A DNA stretch of 64,000 nucleotides. It comes from Albifimbria verrucaria. Lineage: Eukaryota > Ascomycota > Sordariomycetes > Hypocreales > Stachybotryaceae. The stretch spans positions 248,001 to 312,000 of the forward strand of contig JAHREC010000049.1 of the NCBI GenBank assembly GCA_020081605.1. The letters are read 5' to 3'. Made by a program: the position numbers and the translations under genes. Below, one piece after another: positions 33,595 through 44,867 of this stretch; positions within the stretch are counted from its first letter, which is position 1, and each line of letters begins with the position of its first letter. The notes under the pieces are model-generated. The model had not been told where the DNA came from, did not search any database, and worked only from the letters and a program-made list of their open reading frames with translations.

Positions 33595-34650
33595 TCAGAC
33601 CTTCTCAAAGCACATGACCGCGTAGATAAACGATCCATTAGCATATCCGCGTTTCATAGCTCTGATTCCTTGAAGATAGCCAATGCCATCTCTCCCTGCC
33701 ACAGAGCATATGCCCAGATCGTGGGGAAGCGGCAAGCTTCCATGAGACATCCCTGTAGATCTAGGCGTCAACAAAACTCAATCATCATGATATTCCAAAG
33801 CTTGGGAAGACTTACCAAGTCTTGGCAACTTGACTACTGATATTGATGGGCTCCTGTCGCAAACGAAAACCGGCCTTTTCTGCCGTGCGAAGGTATTCAT
33901 CTATCGTGCACAGGCGTTGAGAGAGCATTCCCGCCTCAATAGGCGCAATGTCTCTCTTCTCCTGCTCTTCCGATAGATTGGGGCTTTAAACCATTCGGCG
34001 AGAACAAAGGACGAGCCACCAGGCGCAAGGAGAGAATAGGCTGCAGAAAAAACTTGTCTTTGTCGCGCAGGTGGTAAAGTGCTTCACAGATCCAGATGCA
34101 ATCAAAAGTCTCCCCTCAAAATGCTTCCCCATTTCATGCGCGTCCAACTCGATGAACCGAGTGGCTCCTGCATCGGGATAGTGCATGAATTCTTTCTCGT
34201 CAGGTGCAACCGCAGGCTTGGAAGTGGATGTGGAGTTGACGTCGGCTGCGGTTAGACGCCGTGCCATGTTGACCTGATGGCCACTGATGGTGATGCCCGT
34301 AACAGTACAGCCGTGGGTCTTTGCAAGGAGGCGGGTTGTGCCGCCAATGCCACAGCCGACGTCAAGGACCTTAGAGCCCCGACCTAGAGCAGATATCTCC
34401 AGCAGCTTGTTCGCCAGGTTGACCTGGGCCTGCTCTTTTGTGTCATTTGGGTCTTTGAAGTATCCATGATGAATATGCTGGCCCCTGTTTTGAGGCACAT
34501 CCGATGTTAGCAAATAGGCCGTTCATAAGCCAGAAAAAGGTCTGGGGCTCAGTACCATAGGGAATAGAAGTAGTCCGAAGCTACCTCATAGTGGGTTCTG
34601 ATCCTCTTGGTGAGAGGATCTACTGCTTGTCCGACATCGACGCTCGCCAT
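33595..34650 (-). CDS. SAM-dependent methyltransferase (five frameshifts, three exons)
   Basis: Class I methyltransferase of about 308 residues, similar in layout to the gamma-tocopherol/sterol-type small-molecule methyltransferases of fungi. Exons: 34556-34650, 33816-34484 and 33595-33752. Seen: N-terminal THYEVASDYFYSLWGQHIHHGYF, motif I VLDVGCGIGGTTRLLAK, ITISGHQV, the post-I acid FIELDAHEM, motif II region FDCIWICEALYHL, and LLAPGGSSFVLAEWF. The C-terminus ends SFIYAVMCFEKV. All five breaks fit one missing base: C4 34112-34115, A6 34047-34052, G4 33980-33983, G4 33723-33726 and CCC 33694-33696. Adjacent to the P450. The acceptor substrate is unknown; O-, N- or C-methylation of a metabolite is possible. 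Confidence 0.8.
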
Positions 34651-35254
34651 ATTAATGATGTTATCCAGGTTCGTTGAACAAATTGAGCGACACTAGTCGT
34701 CTGGAAGACCTTGGTTTTGGATATAAGCACACACCAATGCTGAAATAGCAAGACTTATTTACTACATGTAGTTGCCAAATCACCGAATAAGTCGCCCATT
34801 CCCGGATTTGGGACTTTAGTAATAAGAAAGCCTATAACGGGGCACGGCAACCCATAAGTACTTGTGTTCAATGATACTCTAGGCGATGTAACATGGAGAC
34901 ACATAAAGGCCAACAGTCAACGAAGCACCTTTGTGGCACCAAAAAGAAGAATACAAGACACGCCCGGCGATCAATCAAACAAGCGACTAGCAACTAGCCA
35001 ATGAGGTATTCCTCGCCTTGCATGCGCTAATTAAGCGTGCTGAAAGGAGACACTGTACTGTACATCGAGTGCTACCATGGTGTGGCATGCATGCGACCTT
35101 GGCTCTCCCTATAGGAATATGGTCCCTAAGAATAGCTTGTCTATCACACATCGATCCGGACCTGTTGCCTAAAAGAGAAAGTATGCTCTTCTTGGAGCTG
35201 ACATGTTAGTTAGTGTGCAATACATAGAAGGCAGCCACATACATTTCAAATACC
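34651..35254. other. intergenic, no gene seen
   Basis: 0.6 kb 5' of the methyltransferase. Nothing recognised. Confidence 0.45.
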
Positions 35255-35538
35255 TTAGTCGTCAGGTTCTTTTTGTTGCTCCTGGATTAATTCTGGTTTG
35301 TGGCTGACGCGCGATGGATCGTTCAGCACACGGCTCATCCAGCCGCGGGGAATCGACCAAGCCTGCTTGGGGGCGAAAGCTGTAACTCCAAGGCCGTAGT
35401 ATAGCCTCTCACATACGCTATCATGGCGGCGACGTAGGGAGCAAAGTGAGAGATGACGCAATAAGAAACGACGGCTCCGAGAAGGGCGGCTATGATGAGC
35501 GTGATACATGCCCAGAATATCATGAGACGATAGAGCAT
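35255..35538 (-). CDS. small single-helix membrane protein (one frameshift)
   Basis: About 94 residues from the ATG at 35538. A strong hydrophobic N-terminal segment (IFWACITLIIAALLGAVVSYCV) acts as a signal anchor, followed by a cytosolic or lumenal tail containing TAFAPKQAWSIPRGW and a charged end (LIQEQQKEPDD). One missing base near 35405-35412 joins the two halves. No family recognised. It lies between the methyltransferase and the acyltransferase and could be part of that block or independent. Confidence 0.45.
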
Positions 35539-36205
35539 GTTGGTCAAGGTGTAGCAGGGACGAGAGACGATCAATCGACCAGGGTTATGAATCGTATGGT
35601 TGGACCGTTGCGATTATGAGAGTGTGAAGCGTATGTGGCACGTCTGTATTTGATTACGCTTCTCTCAGATTGGTATTACTTATATATGGGGATTAGGAAG
35701 ACGTGGATAGACACTCCGTAGCTAGCTTGTTGCTAATTCTGCCTAGGAATGTGAGCCACAGGATCCGCTCGTGGAACAGGTACGGTTACATCGAGTTGGG
35801 AGCGTTGGCTTGGGGATAGGTAGATATACATGCTCTGCAACGCGGCTAAGTGCAGGAAGTCTTCGTGTCTATTTGCCGCCCTAGGTGGGTTGCCTAGAGA
35901 TTCGAAGATCACCAACACTAATCCCTTTTCCCCTCTTCTCGGTCAGGAGATCCATTTCAAGCGTTGGGGCTACTGCAGGTGTAAGCGACAGGCTAGCCAC
36001 GGCACTCCAGCTCCTGCAGGATACTAGTTATTGGTTGCCAACGCTCCCTAAGCCTTATCTGCTTGGTGCCGAGGCAGGCAATGCAAGGCTCAGGCGCAGC
36101 CCCCGCCACCTCGCAGTAACCGATCGCGGTAGGGCGGACAGGGCATCGCCTCTGGTTAGACGCTGGGGTTGGAACTTCTGTGCCTGAATTAGATGATGCT
36201 CTAGC
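35539..36205. other. intergenic, no gene seen
   Basis: Between the small membrane protein and the acyltransferase 3' end. No coding signal I trust. Confidence 0.45.
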
Positions 36206-37790
36206 CTACGGGTCTACGGACTCCACCACCTGCACCAGGAGCTTCTCTAAGCTTAACGCAATACCTTCCGCGATCCGTTTATCCATGATGCAATCTTGCC
36301 AGGTGCACGAGACACACATCTGCTCACCCGCTACACTCATTGGTGCGATGAACATGGCTGGTCCTGGAACCTCGGCACTCACTCCGAGTTGCGCCCGGCG
36401 GAGTGACCAACCTGTCTGTGCTTCTGTGCTTTCCTGCTTCCCGTTATCCATCACTCCTATGTTGGTTACAGTCCAGGATAGCTGCCTCGGCTTTTCTGCC
36501 TTCTCTCTCAATTCTGGCCTCCAGTCTGGCACGAATTTCATGAGCCCGACCGGCTCGTTCTTCACGCCTCCATTGATTCTCCGGCTAATGTCACCTCTGA
36601 CGGACTTGGCTTGATCCCATATGAGCTTCTTGAGAGCAGGAGACAGACTGCCAGTTTCTCTTGTTCTCGACTCTCTCAATTGAGATCTGATTTGGGCGAC
36701 GACATCTACATTGAATTTGTGGGACAACATAGTTACGTAGTTGGCAATGGTCCGATCTGGAACGAGCCCTGCATCGTCCGAGTGAGGACTAGGTAAAAAT
36801 CTCCTCATACACACAGGGTGCCACCTTCAAAAGCCGGAGCGATCGCTGCGTCTATATGGGATGCAAATGCGACAAGTGCAAGGCCATGAAACAGTCCAGT
36901 TACCGTAGTGTTCCATCTCCGACAAGCAATCAAGGTCTTGGAGAGAGTGTCGCTGCCGATGCTGAAGGCATGGACATTGGTTTTATACGGAGATGTCCGG
37001 ATCGGAGACCAGTGTGCCAAAGTTGGGGATTTGTTGAAGACTGAGGGTTTGTAGGCGTTCCATACTCCGCCGGCTATAAAGTGGCCACTCAACTTCAGTT
37101 TGATCCAGCGCTCTGTTGGAGGTGGCAGTTTTGAGATTGGTTGAGGAACTACTGGGGCGGGATATCCCAGTCACGGCGCGCTGCTTCCGTCGTGATGGTC
37201 TGAAGACTCTGTAAAAGATCTTGGTGGAAAACCCTACCGCTCGTCCCGTCCCCATTGGCATGATTGTAGGCGAATATTATCTCCAAGTGGTTGCTACCCA
37301 GTGGGTAAAGGATGACAGTCCTCCAGCCAGGCATGTTCTCGAGATTCTCGAAACGGATATCGAGTTGAGAGGCTATTAATGACGAATGCGAATTGTCGAG
37401 CTCTTCGGAGCTTCCTGGGTAGCGCCATTCGATATGCCGCTGCATATCAAGGCCCTCGAGGGAGATCCAGGCGGGCTTTTTCGAGTCCACGTTTAAAATT
37501 CCCACTTGTAATATAGGATGCTTCAATGCGACTTCGGTAATGGCGTTGTCGACAATGCGTTTGAGTCTTTCCTGAGCGCTGACGGGCTGCAATTCAGGAG
37601 GAATTGCATAGCGACAAGCCACTAAGTTGCCACGATAGAAATCGTTAGTATGCATGGCCGACTGGTAAAGCTCGCTGTGCTTGGTGAGTTTACGGCTTCC
37701 CATCGCTTTCCTCTGGTGCTTCGCGGGCAATACTCACTTGAAGCCAAGCCGCCGAATGACTTTTGGCTGTCCAACCGAAGCGTCTGGCAT
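36206..37790 (-). CDS. AATase-type O-acyl/acetyltransferase (two frameshifts)
   Basis: Acyl-CoA-dependent acyltransferase of the alcohol acetyltransferase (PF07247-like) superfamily, about 507 residues. Exons: 37738-37790 and 36206-37674, with an intron from GTGAGT to GCACAG. The N-terminus VIRRLGFNELYQSAMH is typical of the family, and the catalytic HxxxDG is present as HANGDG. The C-terminal sheet segment CVSCTWQDCIMDKRIAEG matches the usual end of fungal members. The canonical DFGWG of BAHD enzymes is not seen, as expected for this branch. Breaks: four G at 37154-37157 and one base near 36808-36815. Probably acetylates a hydroxyl of a small molecule. Position next to a P450 and a methyltransferase supports a tailoring role. 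Confidence 0.75.
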
Positions 37791-38574
37791 CTTGCCTGGG
37801 AGAGATGAGAAGTCACAGGGTACAGAGAGGTGACGAGGACGCTGTGCAACCGAAAACGATTGCTGATTGTCGAGCCAGCTTGGCCGAAGTCAATGCGGTT
37901 GCAAAGCCAGCCCACCAAGAGCCGTTGATGCTACCTGGCAAGGCCGATCTCTTGCAAGGCAGCAGTGATGACTTCAGTTGACGGCTGGCTCTGGCCTGGC
38001 ATGTGAAGAGGAGAATAAAGAAGTGGAAGGGAGGGTGACACCACGTTTGACCCTGCAGGCCTGCACTCTGTAAGGGGTCCACAGACGCCACGCTGCTCCC
38101 AGCCTCACGACTAAATTGGCAAGTGAACCGTTCTGTGTGATGCATCTAGATCTCTCAGCACCACGGTTCAGCTAACAAGGAAGTGGATCTGTACTGGTAC
38201 TTTGTCTCCCTGCCAAGACTTACGTGTGCGAAGCCACATAAGCCCTTGACTCCTTCATTTATGCAATGCAACGCACCACTGCTACCTTCGTGCTGGCAAG
38301 GTCTCCCAATTAGGTTGTGAGTGTAAGACATTTCAGCAATGCCCGGCAAATGGCCTGTTCCTTACTTGCATATTGGAGTACATCAGGTACTTGAATGGGA
38401 CTTTAGGGGTTGGTGCTGGTCATGCCACTTAAATCACATGGTATGAGGGCCCGCCCGCAGCAATCGAGACTTGACCGATCGCGAATCTTCAGCTTACGCT
38501 CATGGCCTTCCGTAATATCGCATCTGTTTTCTCTCGTCACTGATTGAGCTGCCCAGCTCCTGTTGTGTCTCGTC
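37791..38574. promoter_or_regulatory. divergent region between acyltransferase and SAT4-type gene
   Basis: 784 bp between divergent starts. No TATA box or palindrome stands out and no other gene is seen. Confidence 0.35.
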
Positions 38575-39904
38575 ATGGACCTCAGTTTGCTGGATTCGAT
38601 GTCTCCGGCTGAGCAGGAAGAGTTCATCAACGGATTGCTCGAGGGTCCTCGTTGGATCCTCCTGACGGAGTGTTCGATTTCGAGAACAACGGCGGCAATC
38701 ATGCTTTGGGCTATGGACTCGTTATCACCGGCGCGACATTGGCGACTATCGCTATTCTGCTACGCGCACGGTCTAGATTTGTAACAAAACAAATCCACAT
38801 CGAAGACGGTGTTCTCTTCGCCGGATTTGTGAGTACAGCCTTCAACAAAGCAAATTCCAGGCTGTGGGACGACGGTAGCTAACCTTGAATTACAATTGCC
38901 AGGGCATCTTCCTTGGATATATAGCCATTATATATCAATTTTCGATATTCCCGGGTCTCTTCGTTCATCAGTGGAACTTTCAGTTTAAACATCTGTCCTA
39001 CTTTCTGTTCGTACGTTTCTTTCGTTCCAAAATCACCATGACAACCATCGTTAAAACGACAGCATTCAGCGCGTTCATGTCGGCTCCACACTCTACGGAT
39101 TTGCCATCATGTGCCTCAAGGTGACGATACTCTGCGATTGGTTGCGCCTCTTCGTCGCCAACTTTCAGCGGAACAGAATCTACTGGCTGACACATGTCAT
39201 GATCTGGCTCAACGTTTTGTTTTACGTTATCGGGTCTCTCATTGAGATATTTCGCTGCACGCCACGTGAGAAAATTTGGAATCCGCTGTTCCGGGGTGGC
39301 ACGTGTCCCATCGACATTCATGCTGCCAACTTGCCCTCTGGAATCGTGAACCTCGTATCGGACATTATCATTCTCGCATTGCCTCAATGGGTAATATGGA
39401 ATCTTAACATGCCACGGAGGAAGAAGATCGGCCTATCACTGCTGTTCACCATTGGTCTCTTGTATGTCTTTCTGGGCTTTTACCCTTCTTTATGTCATTT
39501 GCCCCTTACAAATTAGTATGCTGCGGTTACTAACAGTTACTTAATTACCACGAAATAGTGCTTGTATCTGTGGCACGATACGCATCTACTATCTGGCCAA
39601 GCTGCTGCATACTGAAGACGGGACGTACTTTGTGTCCTACGTCGTAGTATGGGATATATGCGAAATGACGTCCGGGTTTCTCATTGTAGGAATTCCTTCG
39701 ATTCCTAAAGCTTTCAGCTCATTACCCTTCTCTGGGTCGCTCCACACCTTACTCCGTTCTTGGACCCGTACTCGCCAATCTGGCGTTGCTGAAGACACAG
39801 GAGCGTCGGGGAGCAGCGGTCGAAGAGACTTCGGCCATTCGTTAAAACACCCAGTGGCCCTTGGGAAGCCAATGACCTTGACACACATGAGCTTGTATCG
39901 GTGA
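38575..39904 (+). CDS. SAT4/PTH11-type seven-helix membrane protein (one frameshift)
   Basis: Integral membrane protein of the fungal rhodopsin-like (SAT4) family, about 366 residues, predicted seven helices in the plasma membrane. Exons: 38575-38828, 38903-39010, 39070-39461, 39559-39904. Seen: N-terminal acidic extracellular stretch, GLVITGATLATIAILLRARSR at helix 1, HIEDGVLFAGF, LFRVHVGSTLYG, TILCDWLRLFV, the cysteine-bearing loop GGTCPIDIH, DIIILALPQWVIWNL, and the C-terminal VGIPSIPKAFSSLPF typical of this family. One missing base near 38645-38655 joins the start to helix 1. Members are thought to be receptors or signalling proteins; function here is unknown. Confidence 0.78.
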
Positions 39905-40723
39905 AGAGCATCAATGCTGGTGAAAATGTCTAGCGATTTCTTCATGGCACACAAAACACGGATAATGGATGTAAGTGAGACAATGAGACGGTCATGCTCA
40001 AGAATTAGCCAGCCCTGTAGGTACCTGTATTATTAAACAATATGTTCAAAGCCAACGGATTGTTTGAGCACTCAAAATGAAGGCGTATGGTTCGTGTTTA
40101 TCTAAATAAAGACCAGACTGATTTCTCACTTTTAGATAACGAAATGTATATCTTAGCTTAGCATCTATGATAATATCTATAGCCAAAAAACATGAATACT
40201 TATAATGATCAGAAACACATTATACTCACAAAAGTTTAAGAGTCACTCGTTAGCACTCGTGAATGGTGCATCAGTGTGAATAAACCACCTTAAGGTGCCG
40301 ACTTCAATTGAAAGTTGTTGCTATGCGAAGTTGCAACAGCGGATATACTATTAAAGGCTCGTCACTTTTCTCATTCTTTGAATTGATGGTTGATCTGCAG
40401 CAACCAACTCAACCCTCTCATCAACAAACCCTGGCATTATCTAAAATGTGAAATAAACCTTTGATGAGCCTCGATCAGCTTAACTTTTTGTATTCACTAT
40501 CTTTGACTTGTAACCAATGAAAGATCCTGCCCGATTATCGACCCTCCTGCGTCCAAATGGAAGATTGTAGCTTTGAGAGAAGACAGGTACATAGGATTGA
40601 CCTCTCTAGCTTTGGCCTTGTAAACACACACGCCCCATTGGACCTCCGAGTGCCACCAACGCTACCTCTTCGCCTTGTGCCGTTCCCATTATTCCTCTTT
40701 CATATATATAATTACGATTAATT
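39905..40723. other. intergenic, convergent 3' ends
   Basis: 0.8 kb, AT-rich, no gene recognised. Confidence 0.45.
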
Positions 40724-41924
40724 TCAGATAACGATGGTTGTATCGCCCTCCACTATCCCTGAATATGCTACGCTATCGTTCCAGAGTGCCCTTCGTTTGT
40801 TCTTATCTCGAGCCTCCTTGCTTGGTGGCCAAGGGCTCGTCCCATTGAGATAAATCCCCTTAGGACGTTCCCCTAGAGTCTCGGTATCAAAGGCGGCATA
40901 GAGAGCGTCAGTAGCTGACTTGGCTGTCGTCCGAAGAAATCCATTTGGCCAGAAGTACACAAAAATGGGATTGAGAATAGGCATAATGATTTTCATAACC
41001 ACAACCCTGACGAAAAAGTTGTCTCGACGGCATATGTCTGTTGGCATTGCTCCCGGATCAAGCCCTAGCACTGAAATTCCGGCCAACTTTGGATCTTGGT
41101 TGATTCGATCCTGAAGTTCAAGCCTATATTTTGTGTAAATATTTTCACCAGAAGAAGAATCTCGGTACAAACATGAACATAACCTCGCAGAGGTGGGCAG
41201 CGCTCATATCTTCTTTGTCCACTTAAGGATGAGGGTTCCTCTTCGAGCGAGCTAAACTTGCCCAATGCTAAGGATTCAGTATTATGGAAGAGGATTTTAT
41301 ACTTTTCATCCTTATAAATCCCAGCCGCGTCGTTTCTCGGGTCTTCAGTACTTTTAACGTGTTAGTGTTTTAAATAATATTTGATAATTCTGATGGGAAT
41401 AACAAAACAAAAGGGGAAGGAGCAGGACGGTACGGTTTATAATTAATCTAAAAAACTTACTCGTGGTTCATACCGCTGACGATAACAATTCTCCCATAAT
41501 CAGGGTCCATGCTGTCAAGAAGCATAAGAACCAGCAAAAATTGCGCAAGATAATTCACTTGAAAGGTCATATCAAAACCATCAGTTGTGAATGTTTGTGT
41601 TGTGAGTTCTTGAAACCCAGCGCTGATAAGTAATGCCCGGATGGGTGGCAATGAGCCCTCGGCAACACGAGTTTTAATGTATTCTGCCACCTTACGAACA
41701 GAAGACAGCTTGGCTAGATCGACAGATATCACCTCAAACTTGAACCAGTCTGGAGCGTTGGCTAGAATTCTATCCAGTGATCTTGCATTATCTGCATCCC
41801 GGACGAGAAACAAAGCATAATGATTCAAAGACAAATCGGTGGATTGTACAATGTGCTTCACGATTGCAGAACCTAATCCGCCAGTAGCTCCAGTCAATAC
41901 AATAGTACGTCGTGACGAATCCAT
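40724..41924 (-). CDS. short-chain dehydrogenase/reductase with questionable catalytic Lys
   Basis: SDR of roughly 330 residues. Exon 1 is 41461-41924 and the next exon starts at 41350 (donor GTAAGT, acceptor TTAAAAG). Another intron near 41145 (donor GTACCG) leads to the final exon ending at 40724. Seen: LTGATGGLGSA cofactor loop, FEVISVDLAKL, LLISAGF in place of NNAG, FQVNYLAQF, RIVIVSG, EEEPSSLSGQRRY carrying the Tyr, and GLDPGAMPTD. In relatives RRY is followed by GASKLC with the catalytic Lys. Here the bases after TAT do not give Lys in any frame; the aligned codon before LC is CAC (His). A frame break lies exactly there and looks like an extra base, so the active site cannot be judged with confidence. 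A C-terminal hydrophobic stretch (VVVMKIIMPILNPIFVYF) may touch membrane. Confidence 0.7.
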
Positions 41925-43570
41925 GACTTAGAATAATGAATACGAAGATATAGGGCGAGTAAATCAACTTGAAAAACAAGCCAGAAAGCTTGATCAAACA
42001 AGAGAGAAAGAAGTTTGATCAAATTAGTGGAGGATTTATCGTTCACGAGGGGTTTTAAATGAACCAATCCTCCCTTAATTGAAGCTAAACTGTTTACAGG
42101 GGATAATAAATCACGTGGGCTTATATCTCCGGGGCTCATAACACTTAGAACTCATTCTCCTACAAGGGTGGCTTTGGTAAGGATTGTGGGGTTGGCCAAA
42201 ACACGCCAGTACAATGTATTACAGGATTTGAACAGGAATAATATATGGTGTCAGGTAATGTATCTAGAAATACAGATCACCAATCGCGAGAGGCTCGGCA
42301 AAGTGTTATTCTGGGCTCATGTCATCTCTACCTCATATATCTATGTGGAGTATTTTGTTATTGCATGATAATAGGATGCTTGGGACATAGTAGATGACTA
42401 ATTTTCCGTATATATAATACTGTGTTATTTAACAATGTATTTTGGATCACATCAACTGAACTTAAGCTTCCTTTTGGTAGGAAAATATTAAAGAATCGCT
42501 GGTATTGAATGGATGGTTCGTATCTATCGCCGGATGATATTAACTCTATAGCTTGACTGGCACTATAGAATTTAATTTTGAGATAGGAACATAATCTGTA
42601 TGTAAAGATAAGACACACAGCAAGATAGATATATTAGTCTAGACCACAACCTCACTTTCGGGCATTCTACTTAGCTAGGGATCCTTAGATAATGAAAGAT
42701 TTCAATTCTATCTTTCCAGGTATAATTCTAGCACATATTGATGTAGTCATACCCTAATTTTCTAGAGCCGCAACGCGCTGTAATCCCTACAGTCACAATT
42801 AGCCCAGAAACATAATGGGACTCATCCTGCGGTAAACAACAATATCAAAGCGCGGACTAATTGCACGACCTAATAGTTGACTAACCATATTTCTTGGCTT
42901 ACCTGAGAGGAAATAGAGACATCTTAGCACCTCTTAGGTTCAACAACGCTCAAGTTGTGCATAAATTTTGGACAAGTAGATTGGAGGATGAATTATGTGA
43001 TTGATCATTGCTCCGTGAAATCTGGTCATGTGTAGAGCTTACGGTTGGAACGTTATTGACCTACCTTATTTTGTTGAGAATAGCATACGAAACACGTAGA
43101 AATATTTTTCATTCAAACGAGAGCTTTCACGTGTATTTACTGTTATGTAATGATTGGAGTAAAAGATCCGATTATTTACAAATCGATACATCATCTAACA
43201 GGTCATCTGTAAATATTTCACCCTGACGCAATAAGAGACGGTAAGAAGTGTAGCTCGTGTCTGACCCCAAAATTCTTCACGTAATCATTTATAAGAGAAA
43301 CAAGTTCCAGACTAATATTTACTGAGTTAATCTGGATTCCATGAGACAAAATTAATGTATATACAGTGAATGAAATCCTGCTGGCATATATACCATGCAT
43401 GTGTAGCAAACATCAAGGCCAGTTGTATAGTTTGGCCGGCAAGACGCATCAAAATCGAGCACTTCCTCCCATTTCACCTCTGCTTAATGGCGTGAATCAA
43501 ATAGAATAAAGACAAAGAAGTTGATTTGTAATATGCCAAATTACATAGCCGTCAACAAATTTTAAGCAGC
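41925..43570. other. AT-rich intergenic stretch, 1.6 kb
   Basis: Many in-frame stops in all frames, high AT and TpA content, no gene. Could be decayed repeat DNA, but no repeat unit or terminal inverted repeat is visible. Confidence 0.4.
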
Positions 43571-44867
43571 CTACACAGTTGCTCCAGTGAGTGTGAAGGA
43601 ATAATCAAGGGGTGTCTGACTCGGGAGATTGAAAGGATCATATAGCAGCAACTGAGCCGGCGTATTGGCAACAACAAGCGAGGCTGCCTCACCGCTTGAC
43701 AAAGTGACGGATCCAGAGCCAACGACATCAACGTAACGGGCGACTTTAGTTCCAGAATTGAACACAGCCAGTGTAGCAGTGTATGGAGAGCTATTAGATG
43801 TGATTTGAACAGAGATGGTATTGGCATTTGCTTTAAGAGGAATGATGTTAGAACCCATATAAAATGGACGACGAGCCGACTTCACTCGGTAAGCATTGTT
43901 GCCAGTGGAGTCAACGTTGGCAAAGTTGATACGGCTCTTCTCCTGTAGGAAAATTTGCTGTGCGTTTGGGTGGCCAATATCAAGATTGGCCATATGAGCC
44001 CAGTATCGGCCGATGATTCTCGCAACCTGTGTGCCACCGGCGACACGCTGGAGAGTGTGCAAAGGGGTCTCATTACTCCCCTCGAATATTGAACCATCAA
44101 TTGGCGCATCGTATCTCTTCCGAGATTGGGGAAGTTGTCAGGGTTATTCGTGAGGTAGGTGAAGAATGGCCACGCTTCGTACCAATTTCCTGTGCCCACC
44201 GTACCATCAACAATAGTGCGGAATGACTCCCCAATAGTCTCATGGACGCTGATTTCTGACGTTCCAGTGGACTGACCAAACTTGCTTCGAGAGGCAGCAC
44301 AGATGCTGGAGGTCTTGTACGTGTCGGCAAACCAGTTGGCAAAGGTTTCCCACCATGCTCCAGTCCGCCCTTGGTCCACCCAGGTTTGTTGGTGGTAATG
44401 TACACCATGGCCAAATTCATGGACGACCACCCCGGGGTGGTGATGTAGTTGTTCTGGACTTCCAACCAGGCCATGCCTGTGGCATAATCGGAATGCATCA
44501 CTCCAGCGGCTCCGGGTAATGTAGCGACGGAATAAATGTTGACTTTGGTCCATGGACCATTTTCATTATTGGCATTATAGGATAACCCAGTGGAACGAAA
44601 ACCAAGAACATTGATGAAGCAATCGTAGGCACCCTCTAGCATATTGAGGGCGGCATCCGCGTTCCCGCCGCTTTGGCCATAAACGCGGAAGTGGGCAGAA
44701 TCTTTGTAGGTGCTGCCACCAGGACCAATGTTGGGGTTGGCTGTAAACTGGCTCGGAGGAGCCTCTCGTTTCAGTGGAGCTGACTGAATATCAATTGGAC
44801 AGGCTGAGGTGATAGATAAGGCATGTAGCAACAGGGTTGCTTGAAGAAGCTTGCCTGGAGAACTCAT
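43571..44867 (-). CDS. secreted HExxH metallopeptidase-like protein (two frameshifts)
   Basis: Intronless gene of about 432 residues. The ATG at 44867 gives a signal peptide (LLQATLLLHALSITSA), then a Lys-Arg near LKREAPP that may be a propeptide cut. The core contains VVVHEFGHGVHYHQQTW, a zinc-binding HExxH, followed by WWETFANWFADTY with a downstream Glu that could be a third ligand. The C-terminal third is a beta-rich module (NTISVQITSNSSPYTATL). The layout recalls fungal secreted proteins of the DUF6055 type, some loosely annotated as dockerin-like; peptidase activity is inferred from the motif only. Breaks: one G missing opposite C4 44430-44433, which restores the HEFGH frame, and one opposite CCCC 44078-44081. 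A TATATAAAAG box lies at 44958-44967 on the minus strand. Confidence 0.72.

Noticed and set aside
33403..33840. Plus-strand open frame of 145 codons
   Set aside because: It mostly overlaps the methyltransferase 3' end on the minus strand, where motifs are clear; no domain of its own.
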